64,000 nt of DNA from Cryptomeria japonica (lineage: Eukaryota > Streptophyta > Pinopsida > Cupressales > Cupressaceae), in assembly GCF_030272615.1 (NCBI RefSeq), contig NC_081408.1:767903330-767967329 (forward strand), in the 5' to 3' direction. The stretch's first letter is position 1; each line of letters begins with the position of its first letter. Under the pieces are notes generated by a model. That model saw nothing but the letters and a program-made list of their open reading frames with translations, had not been told where the DNA came from and did not search any database. Positions 1-12,000 of the stretch are shown here, piece by piece. Position numbers and translations under genes: made by a program.

Positions 1-495
1 TTTTTAATTCTAGAGAAGATCTTGAATAAAAAAAAAAAAAAGATAAATCATGCCTTTCAATAACTCTATTTATTTCTTTTGAAAAACTCAACTTTTTTTT
101 CCTATCTATATAAATAATTTTTTTTCTCTCTATGCATATAATCATTTGTATTTAGGAATCTCACTATGAGAAATAGTATATCAAGTATGAATTCTCCTCG
201 TTATTGTTCTATTATTCATTTATTCCAGAAATCTCTCTCTGTGAATATTATTTTCCCGAAAATCTCTCAAAGAAAGTTGTTTATCTCAACATAATAGCAA
301 AATTGTTGGATATGATCTCTGTGAAATCAAAATTTAAACATTTGCCTATCTCTATGATAATCTAGTTATCTGTTATATTGTTTATTAACTTTTTTTTATA
401 TCATTAAATAAACTGGAATGAAAACATATATATATATATATATTATTAATTTATACAAAAAAAAGGTAATAAACAAATGAGTTAAAGTAAATTCT
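1..495. other. AT-rich intergenic DNA
   Basis: No reading frame of coding character is visible. The stretch is A/T-rich with short homopolymers and a small (TA)n run near 428-441. I see no element ends in it. Confidence 0.6.
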
Positions 496-507
496 TTATG
501 CACGAAG

Positions 508-706
508 TATTATAGGGCATTGTGTAGGGGGGGAGGCGACGTAAATGTAACCGCCGGGGAAGAGGTACCCTCCACTTCCCCTGTGATCACTGTTACGACA
601 GTGACCGCAGGGGGAGTGGAGGGTCCCACAGTGTCCCCTCACCTCTGCGGGCCTGCACCTGCAGGTCCATAGGAGTGATGGGACCTGTGGCCCCCACCCC
701 CCATTA
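508..706. repeat. GC-rich foldback island
   Basis: This is an abrupt GC-rich block of about 200 bp inside very AT-rich DNA. Its core is an inverted repeat: arms 567-593 and 598-624 pair at 24 of 27 positions around the 4-base loop TACG, and the mismatches are all transitions. A G7 run near 527-533 faces C-rich sequence at 691-702, which would extend the foldback. The open frame across it on the minus strand is probably a by-product of base composition. It could be a foldback (MITE-like) transposon, but no clear target duplication was found. Confidence 0.5.
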
Positions 707-720
707 ACTCTTAAAAACAA

Positions 721-1385
721 GTTTCATTTTTTTTTTATTATTTAGATTTTTCTTGTATATATTAAATTGCAAATTAAAAATTGTTAATAATTGCTTTAGT
801 TTAAATTTTAAATTAGTAAATTAAACTTAGGAAAATTTATAAATAATTAGGATCATTGTGTAGTAAATTTGTAATTTTAAATTAATGTATATAATTGGAA
901 TCTCTCAATCCATTTTAGATTTATTGGGTTACTTGGTTGGTAATTTTAGGTTCATTTAAAACAATTAAGTCATATTATTATGATTTGATCCAAACTAATT
1001 GCTCATTTTGAACTAGTAACTCTATAATTAATTATTCTCGTGATAGAAGTAAACGTTGATTAATTTTGCATGTAAATGACACTATTTTTACATCATACGA
1101 ATTACTTATATATTAATTTGCATTCATTGATGAGCAAGTTACATTTCCATCATCTTCATGCAAGTTACACATTTTAATATGCGAGTTCATAATTGTCGTT
1201 ATCATGCAATTATATATTAAATAGTTTAGTTGTAGAAGAATGGTATTTTATCAAGTGGTACTTGAATGCCATCAAAGTAGTTATTTCAATTAATTGAACT
1301 TTGCAATGTCCAATTATGTACATTCAATTCATAATTGTTTTCAAGCATGATGTTTTTCATAGCTTCTTAGTTAGAAAACTAAATA
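721..1385. other. AT-rich intergenic DNA
   Basis: No coding frame, repeat array or element terminus could be supported here. Confidence 0.55.
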
Positions 1386-2520
1386 AAGGAAGTCGGAAAA
1401 CCTAAACCTAGCAGCGTTCGGTATATACAGTGCCTCCGGGTCACGCTTACGGGTAATGCCATCATGTTGAACTACTGCACTTAATGCCTAATAAAGCTAC
1501 ATCAACGACGTTTGTGGCATCATCCCTATAAATCATCGGGGAGTAATAAGGGACACTTGGAAGTTAAAATCCAAGGGGTGGGTAATCCCCCTTGGATCGA
1601 TAATCTAATAAGATAATCCTTAAATGATTTTACATCCTCTGAGGTAAACCATAGTAAACCCCCTTTAAGGTTGATTGAGTGAAATGCTTTTATGAAATTG
1701 ATTTAATCTCGAAGAGTTGTTGATGATTGGCAATTGGGTCAAAGGTGACGCTTATGATAGGAATTAAGATCTAGTTGTTTTAGGCCACAAGCAATAGGCC
1801 ATCTTGAGCCTTTGCTTAAGTGCTACCACCGTGGGTAGCAACCGTAGAGAAACTATCTAGGACATTGACCCTAGAAAGGGTTGTGTACCCACTAATGAGT
1901 TTACATCAAACCATAGAGTAGAAAATAGAACTACATACTTTATGCCTTGATCCCGTGCCGAAACGGGTATGTAGGCAGTCTAGGGAAGGAGTTGTCCCTA
2001 GTACTCAGGCGTTCATGGATGGGGTCTAGGTTTGGTAAGAAGAAGGATTGAGAAGAATCCTAATTTGAAAGATAAGTATAATAAAAAGGAAAAAAGTAAT
2101 TCAATGCATACTCGGAAGGAATCCCGCATGGATTCGCTTGACTTCTCGAGGCTTTAAGCCAAATTCCGAGGTAGAATTCAAGCTTGTATTATGTTATTTT
2201 GATTTCTCCTAAGGACGGCGACCTCGGTGCACTCCTATTATAAGAGTGTAGTACTTAGTGAGTGACTCAGGACCCAAATGGTCCCTATGAGTCTAAGTCT
2301 CTGGTCAGAGCACCTCCTATCCCAATTGGATAGATGCCTACCCCGTTTGGGTAGATGCCTATCTCATATTGGATAGATGAAACCTTATGTCCTGTATAGA
2401 TAGATGCCTAACCCGTATGGTTATATGCTCATACCGGATGAATGAATGCCTAATCCAAATGGATGGATGCCCAGAGTATGCGATTGAATCAAACACAAAT
2501 GATTAAATTAAAAAAAAAAA
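1386..2520 (+). other. Possible decayed LTR-type sequence
   Basis: Base composition becomes balanced and the text changes character compared with both flanks. Small hairpins occur, for example ATCCAAGGGG facing CCCCTTGGAT near 1568-1598. A GTATGTAGGCAG string near 1967 resembles the G-TACGTAGGCA motif common in LTRs of plant gypsy elements. No LTR ends, primer site or coding region were found, so the assignment is an inference from style and one short motif. A degenerate minisatellite lies at its right end. Confidence 0.25.
2319..2472 (+). repeat. Degenerate ~21-bp minisatellite
   Basis: About seven diverged units of 20-28 bp share the form GGATAGATGCCT followed by a variable A/C-rich part (ACCCCGTTTG, ATCTCATATT, AACCCGTATG and similar). 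Units differ at many positions, so the array is old. Confidence 0.55.
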
Positions 2521-3689
2521 AAGAGGTCAATTTTTGTTGAGTTAAGTATAGTGGGTTATTATAGACTACAAAAGTGGATTATGAAATCCAATATAATGTA
2601 CTACTTCAAATTAGCATCAACTATGCCAGGTTCAGTACCGGTTTAAGCTCATTCCATTACCAAAACCTTCGTTGTCAACTATATCACCTTATACACAATT
2701 TTCATACATATATTCTCTCCATGCATACCACCTTACTACACAAAATGACCTATAAGATCCCATACATATATATGACTCTTTTACAATATGCCATGTCAGC
2801 TTTACAAAAGATAATTACATTTAAATACAATGAACAAAAGTTTATTCCCTGTCAGCTGGGGTGCCAGTATGCATTGTTGCCACTGTCGGTGAAGTGTTTT
2901 TCAGTGCCAATAACTGTCGATGGCTTACCAAATGAGTTCCAGAAGGTTGCCAAATGGTTTCCATCAATGACAACACCAACTATTCTCATAAGAGTTTAGA
3001 ATGCCAACAATTATCATGTTTAGAAATGGACAAGTGGTTAGTTTAAGTGATGGCGTTGAGATACCCTAGGGAAGGTAGACGATTATTGTATTTTATTTCC
3101 GGTTGCATATTATGGTTTGTATGTTATTTCTATGATGTGTAATTGTATGTTGAGTGTTAAAGATTATTAAATGCATAGGAGTAGTTGATTATATATGTTG
3201 CATTAGTTTATATGATGTTAAAAGAAATTGTTCTCTCTATTTTTTGCATGTTAGTTATTGTATTTCTCTAGGGTATTTTGGTGGGCATTACATAGAGGGA
3301 TTATGTTAACATCTAGATAAGTGGAAAATATAGCCTTCATTCATTCCTCTAGGATTTACCAAATTTTCCATGCAGGAGAGTAATTATTATCCTCTCTTTT
3401 CTTTTTGTGTTCCTCATATTGGATCTTATACCACCTCTCCTTTATTTTTAGCACATCATTTTATTCATCTGCATTTCTTAGGAGGTCCTCCTCATTGTCC
3501 AATTCATGTGATGGTGTCTTCGCCTTTCGAAGATTCTAGACAAACCACTCAGAGTCATAAAATCTATACTTAACTTGGAGAAGTCTATACTTATTCAACA
3601 TAGACTCAAGGATTTTATATGCTATTCTATTCAAGAAATGATACATCCCAATCACAACTTGTGATAGGATCATTCATCCTTCCTTATTA
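2521..3689. other. AT-rich DNA, no supported gene
   Basis: Two open frames (2574-2999 and 3370-3573, plus strand) lack recognisable domains and have low-complexity, unusual residue use. I treat them as chance frames. No repeat structure stands out. Confidence 0.45.
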
Positions 3690-4930
3690 GCTCCAAAAAT
3701 CCAAAGACTTGTCAACTTCAACTAACTGATGTATAATCTCAAATAGGGCAACCCTATCTTGAATAGTAATGGGTAAGTGTCAAGGAGTGACAAGGCTACC
3801 AAACACCCTAATAAATATATGATCCTTGAGGTAGAACCATGATCCCCAATTGTGAGGAATATCCAATTCAGGTTTAAGGTCCTTGGGTCTCAAAAAAAAC
3901 TTTGGCTCTTTGTCTTAGACCCCATCTAACCTCCTTTTGAACAATACTTAAGAGATTTCTAACAAAAATATTTTCAAAAGTTAAATAGCTAGACTCATTC
4001 ATATGTGAGTCCCAAATGTAAGTCTATTCTTGGACTAGGAGTTGCTCCCCTTTAACCATAGTTGTTACTTGTAGGTTTGGATGCCAAACCTTGAGGCCCT
4101 TATACAAAAATAAATGCATCAACAAAGAATAATACCTGGAACCTGATGAATTTCTAGCTTTGAAATCACAGAGGGCATTATGAAGACCCTCAACCAACAA
4201 GGAAGCAAAATCAAAAGGCCTAATGATATCCCTACTTTAGATATCCATACATATTACCAACATCCAATTAGGAATCAAATCCCTTGCATCTTTGGCACAC
4301 ACATGGCATAGGGCATAATATGTGTTTGTGAAATAGCCAACAAACATATCAGTACTATAGGGGGCAACTTGTTGTGGAGACAATTTTCATTCATCTCCCA
4401 TCATCCTCATAGGTCTGAATGATGCCAAATTTATTCTATATAGCTTCTCATTCTTCTGGTATTTTGCCTCCAACTCTTGTGGATTGATAGTCCAATCCGT
4501 ATTTGGGTTGAGAAGAAAGACTACATTGATGACATCCCTTGTAATTTAGGTGATTTTTCCATCCTCACTAGCCATGATCTCTCTAGTATCTGGCTTGCAA
4601 GTCGTATCTATGGTAGTGACCAACTCAATATTGACATAAACATTTGGAACCACAAGCCTGCCAAGATTGCAATTCCAGATGTTTGAAACTAGAATCCTTT
4701 CTTTCTTTTTATTGTATCCTCTTCTCCAAAGGCTAAAACCTCGAGGTGGAATCAGTACATCCCTAATTCTAGCTGAGTGGTCAATGATAAAATCAGCAGG
4801 CCTAGACCCCTACTTTGACCTCTTCTGTGTTTCAAATGATCCAGGAAGCTGTACAATTATCTCTTCTAAGAATTTCCTCTTTCCCAAGATGGAAGATTAT
4901 GCCATTTTTTCAGGGTTAGGGTTTTAGTCA
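3690..4930 (-). pseudogene. Decayed protein gene of unknown family
   Basis: Reading the minus strand from about 4930 down to 3690 gives one almost continuous frame broken by scattered stops. It has ordinary protein composition, unlike the plus-strand frames in the same place. Recognisable stretches, in order, include DFIIDHSARIRDVLIPPRGF, GRLVVPNVYVNIELVTTIDT, NPQELEAKYQKNEKLYRINL, DMFVGYFTNTYYALCHVC and FENIFVRNLLSIVQKEV. Composition suggests a soluble, helix-rich protein of roughly 400 residues. I do not recognise the family. It lies on the same strand as the copia-type LTR at 6617-7028 and could be cargo or a gag-like gene of that element, but linkage is unproven. Several stops fall where Gln or Trp codons could have mutated by a single transition. 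Confidence 0.5.
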
Positions 4931-6603
4931 AACCTATTGAAGCATTGGCTAGGATTTTTGAAATTTATCTCAAACTATAACTTAAGTATTCATATTTTCA
5001 TCCACAATCTAGAATTACACAAAGAAGGAGAAAAGGTTACCAAGGACTGCAACAAGAGTGTTGGTGATAACCCTCTCGCATAGACCCTAAATATGATAGC
5101 AGAGAGTTATGAAGAAATTCAAATCATGTCTAAAGCATTGCAAATATGAAATTGAGCAAAGACAATGCTGATGTAGCCAAGAAATTCAGGATTACAATGA
5201 GCAATTGAATTCATTTACTGCAAGCACATAAGTTGGTTTTATGGTGGGGAATAGCTATTAGAATTCAAATTTGAACGTTGGGGCCCCAACAACACAATCC
5301 ATTTTTGTCGGTGATAAATAAAAACTTGGCATGTAGAGGAGTTTATTCTTTTTATTTACCATCACTTTACAAGTCTCCTTGGCACTACATAATTAGCTCA
5401 GTCGCACATCTCTATTCAATCGCGCAACTATGCAAAGATCTCAGCCATGGATCTACCACAAAAGAATCGGTGTTTACCTCATTTAGAAGTCAAGACCATA
5501 GGACCCACATCCCTGTTACATGGCCCGACAACCCATTTTTTCATTCTTTTATTATTCCAAATGTACGACATCATCTTCTGTGGGACATACATGCCACATC
5601 CGTAGTAGAGTTGCGGAGTTAGCCTTTGTACGCATGTTGAATTAATCACACAATATCGTGAGCATCTTGTCTGTCGATATAATGTAAGGTGATCATGAGA
5701 TACTGCATATAAGAAGCGAGCATATTGGGCCCACTCCTCTACCATGTCATCCATCCTATCATCTGTCATCTGTCTTCTCATCCAAGTCATGTATAATCAT
5801 CATTGGTAGGTCCCACACACCATGTAAGTGGGAGGTGTTGTTTAATTAACCTATATGAACATCTTCATTCAATCGCGTAGTTACATGATGATCTAGGCCG
5901 TCATATCATAAAAAATGATTCCTCGTTAAGGTGGTGAATACCTCGAGAACATCAGGCCCACCCTATCTACATGTCCATAGGTACCCATTAGGCGATAATT
6001 TATTGGTCCACCTGAAACATGACTTGCTCAAGTGGGGCCCATGTGCCAAGTAAGAAGGAAGGGTTGTGGAGTTAGTGCAAACTATATCTTTAGCTTAATC
6101 GTGCAACCGCACGATGATCTGGGTCGTAGATTTTGTCAAAGGTGTAGGATAATAAGAAGTCCAAGAAAATATGTTAACCGAGTACCTAACACAAAGGGGT
6201 CAGTCATCGGATGATGCAATGGGCTTAAATGATGACTTAAAATACCAAGAACTAGTTGTTGGGGGTCACCACACAAATAGAACAAGAGGACCATGTAACA
6301 ACACTAGGGTTCAAGGTTTAATGGCTTTAGACCTAAAACATTATAAGATATCAAAACCTTAAAACCATGCCAAACAAAATTTTCAAAGCACATCCCAACA
6401 CTTCAAATGACTATATATTTGGCCTCCAATGTCAAATTTAGATGAAACCAAATGTGATTCTAACTTTATCAAACCTCCTCAATCCAATGGTCACCTTATA
6501 TTTGACCCAACAAGCTCTAATATTAACATGCAATAGAAAGCTTAAAAAAAAATCCCCAAATTGCATCAAAATTCTCTCAAATGACTATCCACGACACCTT
6601 ATA
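4931..6603 (-). other. Presumed internal region of minus-strand LTR element
   Basis: It follows the primer site at 6604-6616 when read on the minus strand. No gag or pol domain is visible. The block holds three diverged copies, near 5417-5455, 5872-5908 and 6097-6135, of a phrase of the type AATCGCGNANNTANATGATC followed by T(A/G)GG(C/T)CGT. The frames at 5278-5622 (+) and 5479-5790 (-) lack coding support. Confidence 0.35.
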
Positions 6604-6616
6604 GGCTCTGATACCA
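6604..6616 (-). other. Primer-binding site, initiator Met tRNA type
   Basis: On the minus strand it reads TGGTATCAGAGCC, the classical Ty1/copia primer site complementary to the 3' end of initiator methionine tRNA. It directly abuts the LTR end ATTACA at 6617. Confidence 0.8.
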
Positions 6617-7028
6617 TGTAATAATTTGTCTTTAGCAACCCAAGATCTAGAGGCCAATGAATAGCAAAAAAGAAAGCGAGAACAAAATAGACAAGAATAA
6701 ATTGTATTCTTGTCAAGATGAAAAATGCGCAACTGGACTACATACAATGTAAATGAGCCTGCTTATAAAGGCAAGGCCATAGGAAAAAGAGATCACACAA
6801 TAATGAAACATGGCTCAATGAGATGCAATGGTAGGTAGGGGTAGGCAGGAGAAATAATAGATAATTCCACTAAAGGTGGATCACCCACCAAAGTTGGAAT
6901 TTCTCCTACAACCATATTCCCTAGATATGCAATTCCCTAAGTGACTCATATGCAAATTACTATGAAATGCATTATCCTAAGTCAACTTAAGTAAAGTGTA
7001 ATTATTTTAATCATAAATTATACCAACA
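6617..7028 (-). mobile_element. Copia-type 5' LTR
   Basis: A 412-bp segment starting TGTTGGTATA (at 7028) and ending ATTACA (at 6617) on the minus strand, immediately followed by a TGGTATCAGAGCC primer site. These are correct termini (TG...CA) and spacing for a 5' LTR. The body contains a TTTATAAG string that could act as a TATA element. I could not find a second copy of this LTR to the left, so the element is truncated or its 3' LTR has been lost. Confidence 0.7.
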
Positions 7029-8289
7029 ATCATGAATTTGTTTAAAAGTGTAGTGTAAGGACACATGGATGAACCAAAGGAATGAGTAGATGAATAAGGG
7101 ATATCCTTTGTGGGAAATTATCTTTTCTATCATCATTCATGTTCTCTTTTATAATTTGGGAAGGAGGGTACTTATCATCTAAACCTTCATCTTTGTTTAA
7201 TTTTATGTGAGGAAATAGGTCATGAATAAAATGCATAACATCATCTTCCCTACAAATATGTTTATGATTAAGATAAGCTCTAGGAGAATAAGAAGGATAT
7301 AGGGAGATTGATATACCAATGAATGCATGCAAATGTAACAAGTGGAATATGCATAAACTTAGCGTATTCAAACAAGAACACGCAAACCTGAAAATCATAA
7401 GTATGTTGATATGATGGTCATTGGTTAGACGTGGTTGCTCATTGATCCAACAAAATGATGGTGGTGTAAAGATGATTGAGTGATAAACTTGATAGCATAA
7501 TGATAGCACATGAACGGATTGGAAATGAGAGGAGAGGCCTAAATTTATAGATTTTTCATAAGTAAAATCAATGGACAAGATTAAATGTCAAATGGAGGGT
7601 TACAATTGAGTAGAGTGTGGTCCCAAATTTGGAGGCTTAGACTTGTGACAAGTGTCACAAGGAGAGGTGAGGTGTAAGGGTAAGTGCACTCATACATGTG
7701 TGAGCACTCATGGGGAAGCTCATAAAGGGGATATGTATATGGCATGTGTAAGAGGTAAGGTGGCTATGAGGTGACTTGTGAGTTACATGTTGAAAAGGTA
7801 GAGGGCTAGTAAAAGTGACATGTCTATGACATGTGTAAGAGGTGGGGTGGCTCTATTGGGAAGAGAATTCTCCCACATGTGTGAGCATCCATAGGTTAAA
7901 GGTGAGGTGGAGAGGAGAAATGGCATGTGCATGCAAGTCATTCATGAGGGGAGTCACATGTGGACTTGGATAGGTGTGTAACATTTAAAAATATAATTAA
8001 TGTTAATAGGGATTAAGTTTTGGTTAATTAGCTTGATGAGGCAAATTAAAAGGTGGTTTTGTAGGAATCACCAAATTAGTTTAGTTAATTGTGAATTAAT
8101 TTAACTAATTGGGATTAAGAGGGAGATTGAAATATTGACTAAAAGTTGAGTTTGATTTATTGAAATAAATCAAACTCTAGAGTAAATGAGACATATATAA
8201 TTAATTAGTAAATTAATTATATGAATGGAAGGGGGCAATTAATTAAATATTGACTTAATTAATTTAGGAATAATAAAGCGTAACATGTA
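7029..8289. other. Intergenic, possibly old LTR debris
   Basis: No gene. 7560-7960 is G-rich on the plus strand with loosely repeated GGCATGTGTAAGAGGTNGGG and ACATGTGTGAGCA phrases. 7980-8280 is full of TTAATTA strings resembling the TTAATTAAAT-rich part of the gypsy LTR near 52620-52900 in inverse orientation. The 178-residue minus-strand frame at 7042-7578 has no domain and I do not accept it as a gene. Confidence 0.4.
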
Positions 8290-8292
8290 GAT

Positions 8293-9024
8293 ATGTGTGT
8301 AGGATCTTACTCTTGGGTTCAACAGTTAGATTATGAGACTTTACCTTTCCACTGCCGGTTGTGTCATGAGTATGGTCACTTACAGCGTAAGTGCCCTAGA
8401 TATAAACCGGTGATGCCCCAACCTCAGCCATCAGAATCGAGCCAAGATAGGGTTGAAAAAGGGAAAGCTCCTATGTCTGTCGAGGCTGGGGGTGCTGATG
8501 ATTTTGTCCCAGCTTGGACAAAGAACAGGAACCGTGGACAAAAGAGGTCATTGCAGGAGAGGCAGGAGGAGGACACCTTCAACAGATTTGATGCTCTGGA
8601 TGACCTGGGCCATCAGGAGGTTAATCCAGGGCTAACCCCTTTGGATCAAGGAGCGTTAGGAGGGGCCCTGGTAAGAACTGTTGAGGTCCCTATCCAGACT
8701 TTGCAGGGGGTTGGAAGCCAGCAGATGGAGATGGATTAGCAAGTAGGGGTTCATGTGGGACTCACTCCTAGGTCTAAGGTGATTGTGGCGGAAGGGGAAG
8801 GCTCTCTGATAGAGTCAAAGTTGGATCTGGCTAGGGTTAAGAGCAATAAGTTTGTTGCCCATCTGGGTTTACATCAGAAAGATATTAAGAAAAATTCATC
8901 AGAGAGGAGCTCAAAGGCAGGAAGAAAGAAGGATTTGGACAAGATTAAATTGATGGGGGATAATTTGGTTGAGTCAGGGTCGGTAAAGACTTTGGATACT
9001 CACTTTTCCAATCCTCCGAAATGA
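8293..9024 (+). pseudogene. LINE ORF1, C-terminal part (zinc knuckle RNA-binding protein)
   Basis: ORF1 proteins of plant L1 elements bind the element RNA. This remnant of about 243 codons begins where a DUF4283 domain would end. A CCHC zinc knuckle follows at once, CRLCHEYGHLQRKC, with all four metal ligands present. The rest is a hydrophilic, Lys/Glu-rich tail. One in-frame TAG (8737-8739) splits it, and the frame before and after is the same. The end is a TGA at 9022-9024 that overlaps the ORF2 start as ATGA. The true start is missing because the element is 5' truncated, so the ATG at 8293 is only the first Met in what remains. Confidence 0.85.
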
Positions 9025-12000
9025 TTGTGATCTCTTGGAATGTGAGGGGCTTGAACAACGACCCTAGACAAAAAGTTGTTCGAGACTTGATTAGGAATCA
9101 TTCGCCCGATGTCATTTTTCTACAAGAAACTAAATTTACAGTGGAGAGTATGATGGGCCTAGTGCCGAAGATGTGGAATCGAGGAGAATGTCAGTGTGTT
9201 AGAGCAGCAGGATCCTCTAGAGGGGTGGCCTGTATTTGGAAGCCCTTAAGGTTTCATCCTATCTAGTGGGTTGCCTCTAGATCATCATTATCTAGGGTGT
9301 CCTCTAGTCTTGAGACTGGGGAATTCATTTTTTTTTCTAACATTTATGCCCCCATTGATCTTTTGGGTAAGCAAAACTTATGGTCTCATATTTCTGGTAT
9401 ACGAAAGTTGGCCCCTTATCATCTTTGGATTATGGAAGGAGACTTCAATGCCATCCTTGAGCTGAGTGAGAAGAAAGGGGGGGGTGATGAGGTTGGAATC
9501 TTCTTCCTTCCTCTTTCATGATAATATTTCCATGCTACAGCTTGTTAACATTAAGCCTAGTAATGGTTGTTTCACCTGGAACAATAGGAGGGTGGGAGAG
9601 GATTGGATTGCAGAGAGGTTGGATCGGTTCCTGGTCTCCAGGTTTTGGATTGGTGGGGGATGGTCCACCAGCTCAGAGAGTCTTGAGTGGAGAGGGTTAG
9701 ATCACTGGCCCATCAAGCTAGTATCTTCTCTAGCTAGGGTTGCTTGCTCACCTTCATTTAAATTCCAACTTATGTGGCTTTGAGATCCCTCTTTGCAGAC
9801 TTTTGTAGTGGAGTGGTGGAGGAAAGGGAGGCTGGCCTTTGGCACTGCCATGTACTCTTTTGCCAAACAGCTACAATTTGTTAAGTTTCAGCTCAAACAG
9901 TGGAACCGACAGGGTTTCGTGAACATCTTTCATGCCAAAAAAGCTGCTCACATGGTGTTGAATGGGATCACCAGCGTAATCAGAGAGGAAGGTTTGTTAG
10001 AGGAATTGCTCAAGGAGGAAGATAGGGTGGTCAAGGAGGTAGAGGAATGGGAACTTAGGGAAGAAATTTACTGGAAGCAGAGAGCCTGAATTGACTGGCT
10101 GAAGGAGGGGGACAAGAACATAGCTTTCTTCTTCAACTCAGTAAAAGCTAGAAGGCATGGAAACTCCATCCCTACTCTGGTTAATGATAGAGGAGAGTAG
10201 TGCTTATCCTTGCTAGAGATATCTAGGGAGGATTCTCAGTTTTTTCGGTCCCTCTTCAGGGAGGATCCCCAGAGGGAAACAGGGGAGGAGAACCAGGTTC
10301 TTGCTTGCATTCCTTCTCTTGTCTAGGGGGAGATGAATGAGCAGATTTTGGGTCCTATTTTGTTGGAAGAACTTGAGAGGATTATCTTTCAGATGAGAAA
10401 AGGAAAATCTCCAGGACCAGATGGGTTCCTAGTTGAATTCTTTCAAGAATTCTGGGATATTATCAAGCTGGATTTGCTGGAGGTGGTTCAGGAATCATAG
10501 AGGAACAAGCAAATGCTTAGGGCGTTGAATGCGACCTTTATTGCTCTTATCCCCAAGTGTGAGGGGGCTGACCAGTTAGGCCAGTTTCGCCCCATCTCTC
10601 TCTACAATGTGATTTATAAAATCATCTCTAAGCTGATAGCAGATAGATTGAAGAAGTGCCTGGGGAAGGTTATCTCTGAGGAACAGAATGGGTTTGTGGA
10701 AGGGCGTCAAATCCTGGACGGGGTGGCCATTGCGACGAAGACCATTCACTCTATGGCTACCTCCAAGGAAAAAGCTATGTTTATCAAGCTGGATATGCCT
10801 AAGGCATACAACAGAGTCAGATGGTCCTTCCTCCAGAAGATCCTAAAGGCGTTTGGTTTTGCAGACGAGTGGATCCAATGGGTTATGAGCTGTGTTATGA
10901 CTACTTCTTTCTCGGTGCATATCAATGGAGATCATACTGAGCTATTTTGTGCATCTAGGGGTCTTTGTCAGGGAGACCCCCTCTCCCCTTATTTATTCAT
11001 TCTCATGGTAGAGGGTCTAGGGAGGCTGATTAAACATAACGTGGGATAGGGTATTATTCAGGGTTGGAGATGGGGTAATGAATTGCAACCGCAGTCCCAT
11101 TTGCAGTTTGTGGATGACATGGCTCTTATGGGGCTCGCTCGAATCAGAGAAGCTAATAATCTGCGTAAGGTCTTGGATGTTTATCTTGCGGCGTCGGGCC
11201 AACTGATCAATGAGGACAAGTCTTCTATCCTCTTCTTCGACACTTCTGAAATTATTCAAAGGAGGATTGCTCTTATCCTGAGATTCCAAGTTGGCTCCCT
11301 ACCCTTGAACTATTTGGGTATTCCTATATCCACTGGTAAACCTCCTAGGGACTCTTAGCAGGGTATCTTGGATAAATTCCACTCGAAGGTTGAACACTAG
11401 ACTCATAGATGACTATCCTTTGCTGGGAGGACTTAGCTGATTCAGTCTGTGGTTCAGGTGCTTCCGATCTATCGTTGTATGCTTCAAGTGGCTCCTAAGT
11501 GGTTCTTGAAGGGTCTGGATTCTCTGGCTAGGCAATTCTTATGGGCAGGTAATCTCTCCTCTTCCAAATGGAACCTGGTCAATTGGGACTTGATTTGTAG
11601 CCCGAAGTAATCGGGGGCTTGGGTTAAGATAGTCTGTTCTTTTTGGGGAGGCGCTGGCAGCTAAATTATATTAGAGGTGGTGTGTAGAGCAAGATCAAAA
11701 TTGGGCTAGAATCCTGGCCAACAAGTATATGGAGAGGGTCCTGACGGAGGAAATCCCTAGATATCCTCTGGAGGGAAAGGGCTCTTTGATCTGGAATACT
11801 CTCAAGAGAGGGGCTTCTCTCATTAAGGCAGGACTCTTCTGGATTTGCAAGAGGGGGGAAGTGGTTCTTTTCTAGAAAGACTCTTGGGATGGATATCCTC
11901 CCATTCTTGATCAGTTCCCTAACCTTGGGAACTTGTGCCAAAGGTTTTTGGAGGCTAGATGGTCAAGGGTGAGTGACTTCAAGGCTGTCTATAGGTGTGG

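Noticed and set aside
1386-2520. Complete gypsy element
   Set aside because: Only one LTR-like motif was found; no LTR pair, primer site or coding region.
2574-2999. 141-codon plus-strand frame
   Set aside because: No domain, Met/Tyr/His-rich chance composition, and no signals around it.
7042-7578. 178-codon minus-strand frame
   Set aside because: Composition is His/Ile/Leu-rich without a recognisable domain, adjacent to an LTR; probably chance.
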